A DNA stretch of 64,000 nucleotides, from assembly GCF_050908995.1 (NCBI RefSeq), contig NC_135119.1, positions 15,252,001-15,316,000 of the forward strand, written 5' to 3'. How positions within the stretch are numbered: position 1 is the stretch's first letter; every line of letters starts with the position of its first letter. Source of the DNA: Andrena cerasifolii. Lineage: Eukaryota; Arthropoda; Insecta; Hymenoptera; Andrenidae. Under the pieces are notes generated by a model. It made no database searches. It saw nothing but the letters and a program-made list of their open reading frames with translations, and was not told the DNA's origin. Positions 13,487 to 23,913 of the stretch are shown here, one piece after another. Position numbers and translations under genes: made by a program.

Positions 13487-13510
13487 CTAACAGAGGTGTT
13501 TGGTTTGCAG
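13487..13510 (+). promoter_or_regulatory. Scr 3' splice site with branch point
   Basis: A CTAAC branch-point match lies at 13487-13491, about 20 bases before the acceptor AG at 13509-13510. A T-rich stretch (gtgtttggtttgcag) separates them. The site joins the linker codons in frame to the homeobox, at the place where Scr genes of other insects have their intron. Confidence 0.85.
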
Positions 13511-13815
13511 GCACGGTGAACGCGAACGGCGAGACGAAACGACAGAGGACGTCGTACACCAGGTACCAGACGCTGGAGCTCGAGAAGGAGTTCCACTTCA
13601 ACCGTTACCTGACGAGGCGGCGTCGCATCGAGATCGCGCATGCCCTCTGCCTGACGGAACGTCAAATAAAGATCTGGTTCCAGAACCGGCGAATGAAGTG
13701 GAAAAAGGAGCACAAGATGGCGAGCATGAACATTGTACCGTACCACATGTCGCCGTACGGCCACCCTTACCAGTTCGCGCCCCACCCAGGCCAGTTCGCT
13801 CACTTGGCCACATAG
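13511..13815 (+). CDS. Scr: Sex combs reduced, terminal homeobox exon (partial gene)
   Basis: This exon encodes the C-terminal 100 or so residues of the Hox transcription factor Scr, a nuclear DNA-binding protein that sets labial and first thoracic segment identity. The frame opens with the linker TVNANGE; the GTG at 13516 is an internal valine, not a start. The homeodomain runs 13534-13713, with Arg3, Arg5, Trp48, Phe49, Gln50, Asn51 and Arg53 all present. Directly after it comes KMASMNIVPYHMSPYGHPY, the Scr/Hox5 signature, then a short tail ending QFAHLAT and TAG at 13813-13815. The exon starts after a CAG acceptor at 13508-13510. The intron is phase 1: the bases GC complete a codon begun in the previous exon, probably Ser as in other Scr proteins. 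The YPWM-bearing exon is not in the window. Antp and ftz were considered and excluded by the KMASM tail. Identification is near certain. Confidence 0.97.
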
Positions 13816-14604
13816 GACGAGTTCTCGCCCGCCGAGCTCGGAGCACACGCTGTCCGGTTCCCCGGGATGTACGGCGAGCAGAACTTCTAAAAGGCTTTTT
13901 TCCGATTTCGGCCCGACCGTCTATCGCGTGACTCGTCGCGTCACGTTGGTTCGGGCCGGGACACTTCACTTCCAGTAGGACACGTGGTGAGACCAGACCC
14001 GTCGAGGTCTCACACAGGCCACCGATGCCTCCATGGATTGTCACTCGTCAACCGGAATTTGTACTTCTCTTTCTTCTTTCATCCCATTTTTTTTTTCTTT
14101 ACCCCTCCTCCTCGGCCCGGGCATCCTTGGACACGCTGTCGGAGAAGCGCGTTGCTGCGTATAAAGGGGGCTTCAGACTTTTTGCCGCGGAGAACCCTGA
14201 AACGACGACGCGTCGCAGCTTTGAAACTTTCGTTTAGTTCGAGGCTCTCGCTGCCTCGGACCCCTTCCTTTTTTTTTTTTATCAATATTCAATCGATATC
14301 CCGATCTCGAAACGCGGCATCCACCCTCTTCCAAACGTACGTAATGACGATCCGTGACCCGGCAACGTCGGCCTGTGCGCGCGAGACGAACACTCCGTCG
14401 CAATAGGACTATTCGAAGTTGAAGGGAAGCCAAAAATTGTCTGCAAGCACGCTGTGCGCCCGATTAAATGGACTGGACGCGCTCCGAGGGGCTCTCGTCG
14501 CGGCAGATTAAAAGATACCTGCGTTAAACGCGAGCGAGAGGCCACCTCAGCGGGTGAGATAAATCCGAATCAGTAGTATAAGGCGTAGAAATTAGCGGTC
14601 TAAG

Positions 14605-14641
14605 TAATTAATTAATTCGGACGAACTAAATTAATTAATTA
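14605..14641. promoter_or_regulatory. inverted TAATTA cluster (homeodomain-type sites)
   Basis: Two 13-base arms of alternating TAAT/ATTA face each other across an 11-base spacer (14605-14617 and 14629-14641). They contain four overlapping TAATTA cores, the preferred site of Antennapedia-class homeodomains. The location 0.8 kb after the Scr stop makes autoregulation possible, but this is speculation. Confidence 0.3.
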
Positions 14642-14844
14642 GCTTATCTGGCTGCATCACTGTTTCGCATCTCTGTATCCACTCTACCTTCCCCCGATCC
14701 CCATCCCCCCTCCCACGGAGCCCCGAAAACGGGAGGAAAATCGTCAGGCGATGCGCTCATGTACTTATTCCTTGTTTCTTCTTCCACTTCCTCTTTCTCT
14801 TTCTGTTGTTTCGCTCGTTCGATCTATCTCTCATCGTCAGAACG

Positions 14845-14903
14845 CGTTCGTCGGGGGAGACGACAGCCGCGAACGTCACGACAAAGTCTCCCCCGACGAA
14901 GCG
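14845..14903. repeat. small hairpin in the Scr 3' UTR
   Basis: TTCGTCGGGGGAGAC (14847-14861) and its exact reverse complement (14886-14900) form a 15-bp stem with a 24-base loop. Pairing extends outward past one bulge. The stem is shorter than a usual pre-miRNA. Confidence 0.6.
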
Positions 14904-15283
14904 TAGTCTCTATGTGCACGTTAAAGTCTCTACTTCGTAGTATGTAAGGTGCCTATTAATACTCGACCTATTCTCTGCCGTTTTTCGATAGAGGCTGCTG
15001 AATCCTTGAACGTCCGTGCGATCTACACACCGCGATACACTTAGGTATATCGAAGCATTTATAGCTGCGCGAAAACCAGGCTGACAGAGCGCGTAGGATT
15101 CTCTAGAGACTAAGGAGCCGCGAATGGTGGCAGCGAGCTAAGCCCTCCACGCGATTGCTGCGCCTCGTAACGTGTTAAGCCAAATTAATCAGGACTGTAC
15201 ACGCCTCAGTCTGCCCCGAAAGGCTTCTCGGCGTACGCGTAACGGCGTTACTATAAAGTCGCAGCTGGACGAACAAACGTATT

Positions 15284-15292
15284 CCGAATTTA
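15284..15292 (+). promoter_or_regulatory. predicted miR-10-3p target site
   Basis: CGAATTTA at 15285-15292 is a full 8-mer match (positions 2-8 plus A opposite position 1) to the mir-10 3' arm encoded at 44309-44331. The C at 15284 extends pairing to position 9. It lies about 1.5 kb after the Scr stop, in the probable 3' UTR. Confidence 0.5.
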
Positions 15293-15471
15293 TGTACGCG
15301 CCGCTCTTTCTTCCTCCTCTTCTTCCTCTCTGCGCTGACGCGTAGCGTTTCTCGTTCGCTACCTAGGTCTCTTCCCGTGACAGAATCGAGTTCGAGTTGT
15401 GAATAATGGACTGGATTTGTAACATCACGCTAAGAGCGAAAGACGGGCAGCCGAGGTGTCAGCCAGCTCGC

Positions 15472-15479
15472 TGTAAATA
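15472..15479 (+). promoter_or_regulatory. Pumilio-type binding site
   Basis: TGTAAATA matches the UGUANAUA consensus bound by PUF-family proteins. It is meaningful only if the stretch is in the Scr 3' UTR; a single 8-mer can occur by chance. Confidence 0.3.
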
Positions 15480-16266
15480 TAATGATGTCATTCGTGTTTC
15501 CCCGAGGCAGCCGATCTGCGGTTGTTCCTGGACAGTGTGCGTTGATTTTGCGCGGGATCGATCGTTTGTTTCGTTCGGCCGACGAATATCAAGCGAAACG
15601 GCAACTGTTTACAAGTTACCGGACCATCGTTCTCCCGTCGTTATTCCGGTTCGACCGAACGAGACCAGTGACGAATCCTCTCGGCAATGCGGCGCGTACG
15701 CTTCGGTCGGGGCGATGCATTTCGATGTAGAATAGCGCAGAGTGAGATCTCGTTGCACGCGCAAATTGAGGTTTGCATATATTTGTCCGGTTGAAAGGTG
15801 CAATCGTCAGCCGATTTGTACTAAAGAATGTATAGTTTCCTATCTAGAAACCGTAGAGATGCGCTGAGCCGCTGTCGAGCCGCGCAGAGAACGCGCTCGC
15901 GGTGGCGCATGCGCCTGCCGGTTGGCTGCGCGTCCGCGACTGCGCAACGCGATGCCGCGCGTGCAATACGAGCGAATAAGTAATCGGCAAAAAACGAGCA
16001 GCTGTCGCGAGAAGGAAGAGGAAGAGGAAGGAGACGGAGGTGGAGGAATAAAAGGATCCCTCGGCGAACTAATCGAACGAAACGGCAGGTGTGTAAATGA
16101 ATTTAGGTAGTGTGTCCACGGACGAGGCGCGTGCGCGCACGCGCTAATTGGTTATCTTGTGATACGAAGAAAATTAAACGATTAAAGAAGAAACGAAGGC
16201 TAGCAGTCGCTCTGTGCTTAGTAAAATATCGTGGAACTCGCGATGCGCGAAGCAAATTCGGAAGAA

Positions 16267-16274
16267 TACAGGGA
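16267..16274 (+). promoter_or_regulatory. predicted miR-10-5p target site
   Basis: TACAGGGA is an 8-mer match (positions 2-8 plus A opposite position 1) to the mir-10 5' arm encoded at 44274-44296. It ends five bases before an AATAAA signal at 16279, so it would sit at the very end of the UTR if that signal is used. It would be absent from a transcript ended by the 16047 signal. Confidence 0.4.
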
Positions 16275-16278
16275 TCTA

Positions 16279-16284
16279 AATAAA
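16279..16284 (+). terminator. candidate Scr poly(A) signal
   Basis: An AATAAA hexamer in an AT-rich stretch. Alternatives lie at 16047-16052 and 16683-16688. Which one is used cannot be told from sequence alone. Confidence 0.35.
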
Positions 16285-16302
16285 TATTATCAAGATTTAA
16301 TG

Positions 16303-16335
16303 TGAGAGAGAGAGAGAGAGAGAGATAGAGAGAGG
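16303..16335. repeat. GA dinucleotide repeat
   Basis: About 16 GA units with one interruption, just after the AATAAA at 16279. GA runs can bind GAGA-factor proteins, which act in Hox Polycomb elements, but a plain microsatellite is the simpler reading. Confidence 0.9.
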
Positions 16336-16699
16336 GTGAGAAAGAAAGGGGTGAGCAATGTAGGGTGAAAGCGAATAAGGTGGGAAGAAAGATGTAAGAG
16401 TAGGCTAATGTTGAATTGTACATAGCTATTGAATATATGACTACACGATATCGAACGATGTTATTATCGTACGAGGCGCTAACGAACGAAGCGACTCCTG
16501 AAAATTTTATTTCGTTTCTGTGAACCGATAAGGAGAAAAGTATACGAGCTTCGCGGAACTTAATTATTTGTTTATGCGATACGTAGTGTAATCGGAGGGG
16601 GCAGCAGTTGTTCGACGAGCTAAAGCATCATTCTACGTTACGAATTCTTTCGTTATCGCCTAGTACTCTATAGGGATATTTAAATAAACGAATAGTGAG

Positions 16700-16821
16700 G
16701 ATTATATTAATAATTATTACGATGATTATTGAAATTATTGATATTACGGCTATTATTCTATTGAGAGTGAGCCTGTTGCTAACGACTTGGTCCAGTGTTA
16801 ATATTTTATTTTATTTGTTTC

Positions 16822-16857
<36 letters not shown>

Positions 16858-19360
16858 TTGTTGTTCACGCCGCGTGTCGTACAACACGTTCCGTACCTAT
16901 GAATGCAGAGCTCGGTTTTTCGCGCTCTCTAAGAGGGAAAGGGATAAACAATAATCGGTCGCGTGACATCATCACCTCGGCCTTCGAGATTTCGCGGGGT
17001 ACCTTTTCCCTCTTGTTTTTCTTTTCGAGTCGACCGCATCGTTCGTCCATACACGCGTCGCCGAGTCCAACTATCGAGGAGGAAAGAAACGGAGTTGAAC
17101 GTAAACGAAGCCTATTTACTACTCGTCAGGTGCGAAGGATGCGTTCTCCACTTTTAACTTAAGCTCAAGTATTACGTTCGTGTAGCGTCTACTCAAATGT
17201 TACTTCATTCCATGTAATATACGTAATAGTCTAACTAAAATACCTACTTACTACATCTACGTAACCTAGAGCACCGTACGTGTAAGGTCGTATAATAATA
17301 TAATTTAAATTGTAATTATTAAATGGTATGACGTACAGAAACAACACGGCTGCTACCTCATTTCCTATCGAGACCCGCGCGATCGTATTCCCTCGCTCAG
17401 AGGGATTCTCTCTTGCCCGCGCCGCGAGAAGTTGGTACCGTGCTCGACGGCCGCAGGATTCGCGATGCGAGTGAAAAGCTTTCGCTGCAATTACAACGAA
17501 TACGGCGCATTACGAGACACGGCGGACGATAAACCGAGCAGTTGACCGTCGTCGCCTCGGCCGGCGATTACGCTTCATGAATCGCTGGTCAATCGGCGGG
17601 AATAACACAATGGAAGGCATAAAAGTTGTGTTAATTACAGCCATCTCGTAAATCGATAATTATTATGTTTACAATGTGCCGATACGGCGGCGACCGCCTC
17701 GCGTTGTTGAAATTCCAGCGAGCTGATAGCGTTCGGAGTCGAAAGATCGAGCGATGCCCAGCCAGAGGTTATCTGTCGCGCGCGGGTTTGCCTCGGCTCG
17801 TGGTACGTTCGGCTCGGTCGTTCTTTAATTCGCCGCGTTCCCCGTCCCCGAGTCTTAATTTCAATCGGAGCCCGCGAATTATCCGCAATTATCGGGACGA
17901 GGCCGGCCGATTATGTCCCATCGTATCGGAAAGTAATAGTTTCTCCTGTACCATTGAAAGATAACGAGCCGCAACGTAATTACCTCTATCGAAAAGGAGA
18001 ACGCGACCATTATCGTTATCCGATCGAACCTGATCAGATACGTGGCCCGCGAAACCCGAAACACTCCCCTGCGCCTGAAATTGCCCGTTTCGTGTATTGG
18101 ATTTCGAAAGTAGCCAGCAACGATTCCTCTTACTGTTAAGCTCAATTAAAACGAAAGCCTTGAGCGGCTGATTGCGAGTGGAAAGGGATCGGGATCGGCG
18201 ATCGTGAGTCTCGCGTAGCTCGTGAGCGACCGAATCGAGGGATCCGCTGGGCCCGGCGCGGCGCGGCGATAAGATCGCGTGACAACAGCGGGGGGTCGCG
18301 CGTGATAAAGCAGCCTCACACTCTCGAAAACTACCGAAACGGACAGGAGTCGTGTAACAAGGAGACAAGAGAAGACAAGGCTTGAACGCAAGTCACGATC
18401 CGCGCGAGCGAAACTCTCTGCCAGTGGCCTATCGGCTTCTCTCAGTTCTCTGCCATGCTACCGACGATGACGGCGCAGATTCGATCGGTCCACCGTCTCC
18501 GCTCGGATCCACTCTCTCTAGCTCTCGCGTTCTTCCTCGGCGGCCGTGACTTTCATTGTCCAGATCGTAACGATAGACCGCCACGGAACCAACGGTGAAA
18601 CCAACTCTGGCGCCGTCGAATTATCCAATCTTCCTCTTTCACTGTCCCCACGATCGGTCCTCTGGGAGCAGTGGTGAATTGCCGGATCCTTCCATCGGGA
18701 GCCACTCGCACCTCGGTAGGGTTATTCGGAGATTCTTCCCTCAACTACTTCTTAGCCGTCATCGCCTAGGAAATGAGGCGGCGCGACGTCAAGCCAAGGA
18801 GGAATTTTCATTGAGGTCGCCTAGAAACCTCCGAGGGGCCTTCCTCTCCACGGCTACGGCAGGGAAACTCGCTGCGGAAAGCGTGAAGCGTTTCGCGCGA
18901 ACCCCGTAGGTATACGTACGATATAATACCTCTCGGCTGGCGTCAGTCACTCAGTCAGTCATTGATACCGCGGGGTGATTAATGAAGAGTCAAGGTTCGG
19001 GATCACGGTGCCGAGTTCAGAGGAGGGGACACGACGGGAGAGCTCTCGACATCGAGAGACGAGTATCGATACCGCGCGCGTTCCTCGGGAATCAAGCGGG
19101 AGATGTGGTCGTCGCGCGCGGAGAAACAGAGCTGGAGGGAATGTCTGGTGTTCGTTCGAAAGCAACGGAACGACGCTCGTTCCTGGGCTTCTCAAGTGCC
19201 AGGCGATGGAACTTTTCAATTTTCCGCGATTTCAGTTTCTTGCTCCCGCACAGTCCATAGAGAGAGGGGAAGATGCGGATACGGTTTCGGACCTTCTACG
19301 ATTTATATTACGTTTAATGCTCGCGTACTTTGTCCAAGCTGCTTTTCGATTAAAATATAG
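16700..19360. other. intergenic DNA downstream of Scr, no gene seen
   Basis: Mixed-composition DNA with a GC-rich block around 18.2-19.2 kb. Open frames overlap on both strands and show no family motif. No repeats beyond the TTA run at 16823 were noticed. Confidence 0.5.
16823..16858. repeat. TTA trinucleotide repeat
   Basis: An uninterrupted run of about 12 TTA units in AT-rich DNA downstream of the Scr poly(A) candidates. Confidence 0.9.
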
Positions 19361-19362
19361 TA

Positions 19363-20488
19363 GGGGAGACCGGGGCTAGTTGACTAATTTTTAACGCTTC
19401 TAATTTTTATAAATAGACAAATTGGTATTTTGTTGACTTGTTGCACGCCAGAAGTTTAGAAATTTCGTTAGGTATACAGGCTTAATTTTTTTAACTGTTT
19501 TAATTGCGTCTAGGTCGTAGTTTTTATTGTATTTAGAGTAGTGAGACGAGTAAGTGAACAAACCCCGGCTGTGGGGTTAGTTGACTTGACATTTATTTTT
19601 CAGTTTTAACCCTTTGGCTGCGAAAGGCGTAGGGGAGACCGGGGCAGGTTGTAAGAAAAAAGTTTTTTCACAGTTTTTTCTCGAAAGTGTTTTCCTCAAT
19701 CAGGAAATAATTTGCGTGATTTACTACTTACATATGTGGTGAACTAATTGCGTGAAAGTACGTGACGAAGTCTTGGACACTTAGACATCTAGCTTCATCT
19801 TAAACAAATCTGAACCTTTGTTATAATCTGTCCCGGTCTCCCCTACATATATATCCTACGGCCAATAAATTTTTTTTATTTTTTTTTCACTCCTTCACAC
19901 TGTTATTTTTTTTTTATCGAGTATCACGGTGTTAGATAAGGCGAATGTTCCAATTTCTGCTCATTTAAGAGGTGACTCGTCGTAAAGAAGGTGTAAAAAA
20001 TTTGTTTGCGATAAAAACTTGCAGAGTAATTGATTAATTCTTTAATAACAAATCATGAAAAACAGCGATGTATATATTGCCGCAAGCTCGTGCAACACTC
20101 GCGCAAATGTTTAAATAATTTAGAATTATTTTCTTGCAACTATAGTGCGAACGTAACGCATATAATAATAAGAAAAACACGAAATGCGCAGAAATTGAGA
20201 TATGAGCAAAAATCGGGACATTCACCTTACTGTAATTATTTTCTACTTGTTTGTTGTGGTCTATTTGGAAGGCCTGGGACTTCGAAGGGAGGATAGGGTG
20301 TAAAACTGGTAGGGGTGAGTTTGGAGGGATTTGTGGTGGGGGAAGTGGATTCGAGCAGTTTAATAATAATAATAATAACATTAAATGGCAAGCTGGTCAT
20401 TCATATGCTTGAATATCGCGAATGGCAGCATAATTTATAACATAATACAATAATTAAAGAGAATTACTCAACTAGTCCGGGTCTCCCC
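19363..20488. mobile_element. TA-flanked GGGGAGACCGGGGC element, outer copy
   Basis: It begins GGGGAGACCGGGGCTAGTTG and ends, reversed, GGGGAGACCCGGACTAGTTG. TA lies on both sides (19361-19362 and 20489-20490). It encloses a complete shorter relative at 19632-19843. The rest is AT-rich with no transposase. Confidence 0.75.
19632..19843. mobile_element. TA-flanked GGGGAGACCGGGGC element, inner copy (212 bp)
   Basis: A short complete unit: GGGGAGACCGGGGCAGGTTG at the left and GGTCTCCCC at the right, with TA at 19630-19631 and 19844-19845. It sits inside the outer copy 19363-20488, having inserted later. Confidence 0.75.
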
Positions 20489-20490
20489 TA

Positions 20491-23400
20491 CCTACGAGGA
20501 GATTGATTTCCATAGTTTTATCCCATTTTATTCACTGCCCGCGGTAGCGCGAATGGTAGCACTGCATTGACTGCCAATCGTATTTAGAGATTCAAGCGAA
20601 TGCTGATAGCTGGGAGGCTAGATATCGCCGTGCCGAGCTTCAGACATCCGGTCAGGTGAAAAAAAAAGACGTCAAATTAGGGAAACGCTGAAGCAACGGT
20701 TCACGGTTGGATAGTATCTACGCGTTTCCCGTCCGTCGAAGAAAAACCACTGTTTCCTTGAAGCGGATCGGTGCGCCTCTGGACATCCATTAACAGGATC
20801 TTGATAGGACGCCGCGAGTCGCGACCGGCCGCGTTTGGAAAGGTTATAACACGGCCGGTGGTGTCAGTTTTTCCGCGAGGATGCAGAAAGTCGAGGAGGA
20901 AGCCGGCCTGGGGGCCGGGGGTCCCCTCTGTCCCGCTGGCTCTTTCTCGTTCTTTCAGCGGCGGATCCAGTGAGTGACAGGCGAGGCGACGCGACGCAGG
21001 AACCAGAAGAGACTTGGAAGCTGCCCGTCCATCCGTCCTTCCGTCCTCCCGTCCGCGTCGCGTTTGTTCGTTCCGTTCGCCCGTCCGTGGTCGCGGTCGT
21101 GGTCGTGGGTCTCGGTCGTGCTTGTGTTTCGTCGAGAACAGTCGCCCTGTCCACAAACGGAGCGGAGCAAGACTTCACCACTTTTATGTACGGAGTCTGA
21201 ATAACAAATCTGTCCAATTCACATGTCGACATCAAAGAAGATAATATAAACACTACATCGATACATCGTCTACAAAACCTTAATGTTTTATTAATGCGGC
21301 CTCCGTCCTCGTCCCATTCCGCCGAGTCCATTCCATTCCATCCCCGGTTAGGCCAGACCAGCCACCGACCATCGCCATCGGACAGACACCCGACATTCGT
21401 GGCCACGAAGAGTATCGCGCGCACCGGGGAGCACACCCGCTCCCTAACTCGCCTCCTTTTGCGCGTTTTGCCTTCGATCGCGGCCCGACCAAACGTTTTG
21501 ATCGGCTGTCCAACCATAACGTCGAGATTCTTGTCTTGACGCCCGCTATCGCCCGCTCCGATCGCACGAGTGCTGGGAAAAAATACAAACGCGAAAATGC
21601 CCTTTCCATTCTCCTCCGAAGGCGCCAGCCAATCACCGCCCCTCTTTCTTCTACCCAGCTCACTCCCGGATTACCACCAACCTTCGCGATCATATTTGCC
21701 TCTATTCAGCCGCAATCTCCCGGGATCTTGGCATTGATTCTCCAGTGCTCGGGATATCAGAGTTAGTCGTAGCGTTCCCAAAAATGTCACTCCTCCGGCT
21801 CTGGTTTTAGCAGCGTAGCTGCTGGAAGAGCTAAGACCGGAGCGCGAGAGGGAGCGGGGGCTCGGGACGTCGTGGCAAGGGCAATTGAATTTGCTGGGCA
21901 CGTTTCCCGAACTCATCGATGGCCAGCGGCATAACGCGAGATTACCATATTCGCGGGCACGATCGATGCTCTTCTCGCGGCTTCAATTTGTATGTAAATA
22001 CCCGTGGAGCTGGGACGTTTGACCGAGTCACCCGATTTGGCAGGAAGCCGCGATAGTCATCGGCACACGCAGCGACGTTGCGTCGGCGTCCTGACCACCG
22101 GTTGCATTTATTTGAAAATTTTAGCATCACTCCCCGAAACTGGTCCCGAGACCGATCAGCGGGAAGGTGTTGCCTTTCCATCGATTAAGAATCCCTTAGT
22201 CTCTTAGGAATCGAAAGCTTCCGATTCTCGCGTGTATTCCAGAGGTTGCGGAGTTTCTAAGAGGCACGAAAAGATCGAGGCTGGTGAGATGGAGAGACGC
22301 ACGAGTCCCCGGTTTCGCGGGGATCGAAAGCGGCGAGCGAGCGTTACGCACGAAATGCATAAGCGCAGCCCCGTGTAATTGTATGCAGGAATGCTGGCAA
22401 GGTAGCGAAGACAGGGTGTACGGGCCTCTTCTGTAGGGAGGTTTGAAATCGAACGAACCAGGACGCCCGTCAAGCGGAACAGAGAAGCGAGTAGGGGGGC
22501 GGCGGGAACAGGGAGGAACGGGAAAGACATAGAGAAAGAGAAGAAAAGGCAGCGGAGAGGTAGGTAGATAGAGAGGATAGAGAGAAGGCCCTGATCCGCG
22601 GCTGATGCGAGTGAAGGCCGAGGAGAGAGGCTTGAGAGCTGAGTGACAGCCTCGCCACGTACGTGGGAGGCGAGCCCGCAACAAAGGAAAGACGATAGCC
22701 GTATGCAAATAGCTGCGATATCGCGAGCACTCCCCGCGAGACGCGCGGACCCGCTTCGTCGATCGCGAGCCCAGCTCCCAGAGAAACCTGCCCTGCGCGG
22801 CCCGGCCACCGACGTCCTCGTTCCCGGATTCGTACGTCCTCGCCGGGGACCAAGGGAAAAATTCACCACCACGCCACCGGGAAAACCAGAATTCCTCACC
22901 GTCGCGATTCGTCCTGCCAGCGGACGTACGGACTCTGCTCCATGGGCCCGGCCCGGCTTCCTGCAGTTCCTGTCCACGGCTAGGGACTTTTAGCCTTCGC
23001 ATCGACAAAGCTTTCGCGCAAACTGCACCTCCGCTTTCAACTTTTTCTGCTCTTCGCGGGCGCTTCAACTATTTCTGTGCTACAGGCTTTCGCCATTCCA
23101 GTGGCTCGAGTCCTGTCCGAGTCTTTTAGGAACACTTGCATAGAACCACCCACTAGGTATCATTCTGCAGTCATTAATGTATGCTGTCCAGTTTGAGAAA
23201 AAGTAAATATTAACAGTTAGGTGGTGCGAGCAACAATACCGGGGAATAACAGTGTATCTGTGTATGGGCAAAGTTAAAGTCCTCCGTGGAAAGTCATTAC
23301 AAAATAGCCGCGAAGCACGTCAGAACAGCTGACAATAATGGTAGAAGAGAGGAAAAAGTGGGAGCAGACAAAGAGGCGGTAAGAAGCCGAGTTACCGGTT

Positions 23401-23909
23401 AAAGCAACGGCGGCCTTTAGACGTCACTCGGAATTCCAAATATCCGCGAGTTTCTACGATGTAATAACGAATGACACGGGCGGAGAACAAACGAAACGAG
23501 AAAGTCTGCCGGTGGTAAGAGCGGCTCAGAGGGTTGAGAGGAATAGGGCGGGTGTGCGAGGGAGCGAGGGAGCGAGGGGTGGGTAGACGGTGGAACGGGG
23601 CGCTACAACGAGTTCCAAAGGGTCTGCCGCTTTCCGGCGAGAATTAATCATCCCTGGCAGCTCTCAATGTCCCTACCTACTACTTTCTTCGCATTCCCAA
23701 TTATACGCTTATCTACCAAATCCGCGTCAAAGCTTAAACATAAACGAGCCCCCTCGAAAACTCCAAATTGCACCCTCCGAGCGGAAAGGAAAACAAGATT
23801 CGGCATTGACATTTGTTAATTTTGCAAAAAAAAAAGGGAATTCCTGAGGGCAAGAATTAATTCTACGGGCGAAACAGCCCTTGTGCTACGAAGGGCTATA
23901 ATATGTTCT
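20491..23909. other. GC-rich intergenic block, frames open on both strands
   Basis: Between about 20.7 and 23.1 kb GC is high and long frames are open on both strands at once, including a minus-strand frame of 290 codons at 22196-23068. The translations are Arg/Ser/Pro-rich without recognisable domains, and overlapping frames are equally open. I read this as composition, not coding. A regulatory or non-coding transcript role is possible but unsupported. Confidence 0.45.
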
Positions 23910-23913
23910 TTAA

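Larger units (their letters stand above)
1..13510 (+). other. Scr intron (3' part), extends beyond the left edge
   Basis: No exon with the Scr N-terminus (MSSYQFVNS type) or a YPWM motif was found here in any frame, so the window is inferred to open inside the last Scr intron. Apart from the transposons listed separately (2076-3607, 4514-5806, 8074-8965), the DNA is unique-looking and GC-moderate. Short open frames overlap on both strands without protein-like features. A perfect GC-rich hairpin sits at 478-525 and a CGT-rich microsatellite at 6367-6420. Enhancers are likely in such an intron, but none can be delimited from sequence alone. Confidence 0.75.
13816..16700 (+). other. probable Scr 3' untranslated region
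   Basis: The region follows the Scr stop codon with no further supported exon. Candidate AATAAA signals are at 16047-16052, 16279-16284 and 16683-16688, so the true end is uncertain. It contains a Pumilio-type TGTAAATA at 15472-15479, miR-10 seed matches at 15285-15292 and 16267-16274, a paired TAATTA cluster at 14605-14641, a small hairpin at 14845-14903 and a GA repeat at 16303-16335. The first 24 codons (13816-13887) stay open in the Scr frame. The extent is inferred; transcript data would fix it. Confidence 0.5.

Noticed and set aside
13598..14044. Minus-strand frames opposite the homeobox exon
   Set aside because: They are shadows of the Scr coding frame and its GC-rich surroundings.
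22196..23068. A 290-codon minus-strand open frame
   Set aside because: The peptide has no recognisable domain, is Arg/Ser/Pro-rich, and two other minus-strand frames and a plus-strand frame are open over the same DNA. This is typical of GC-rich non-coding sequence.
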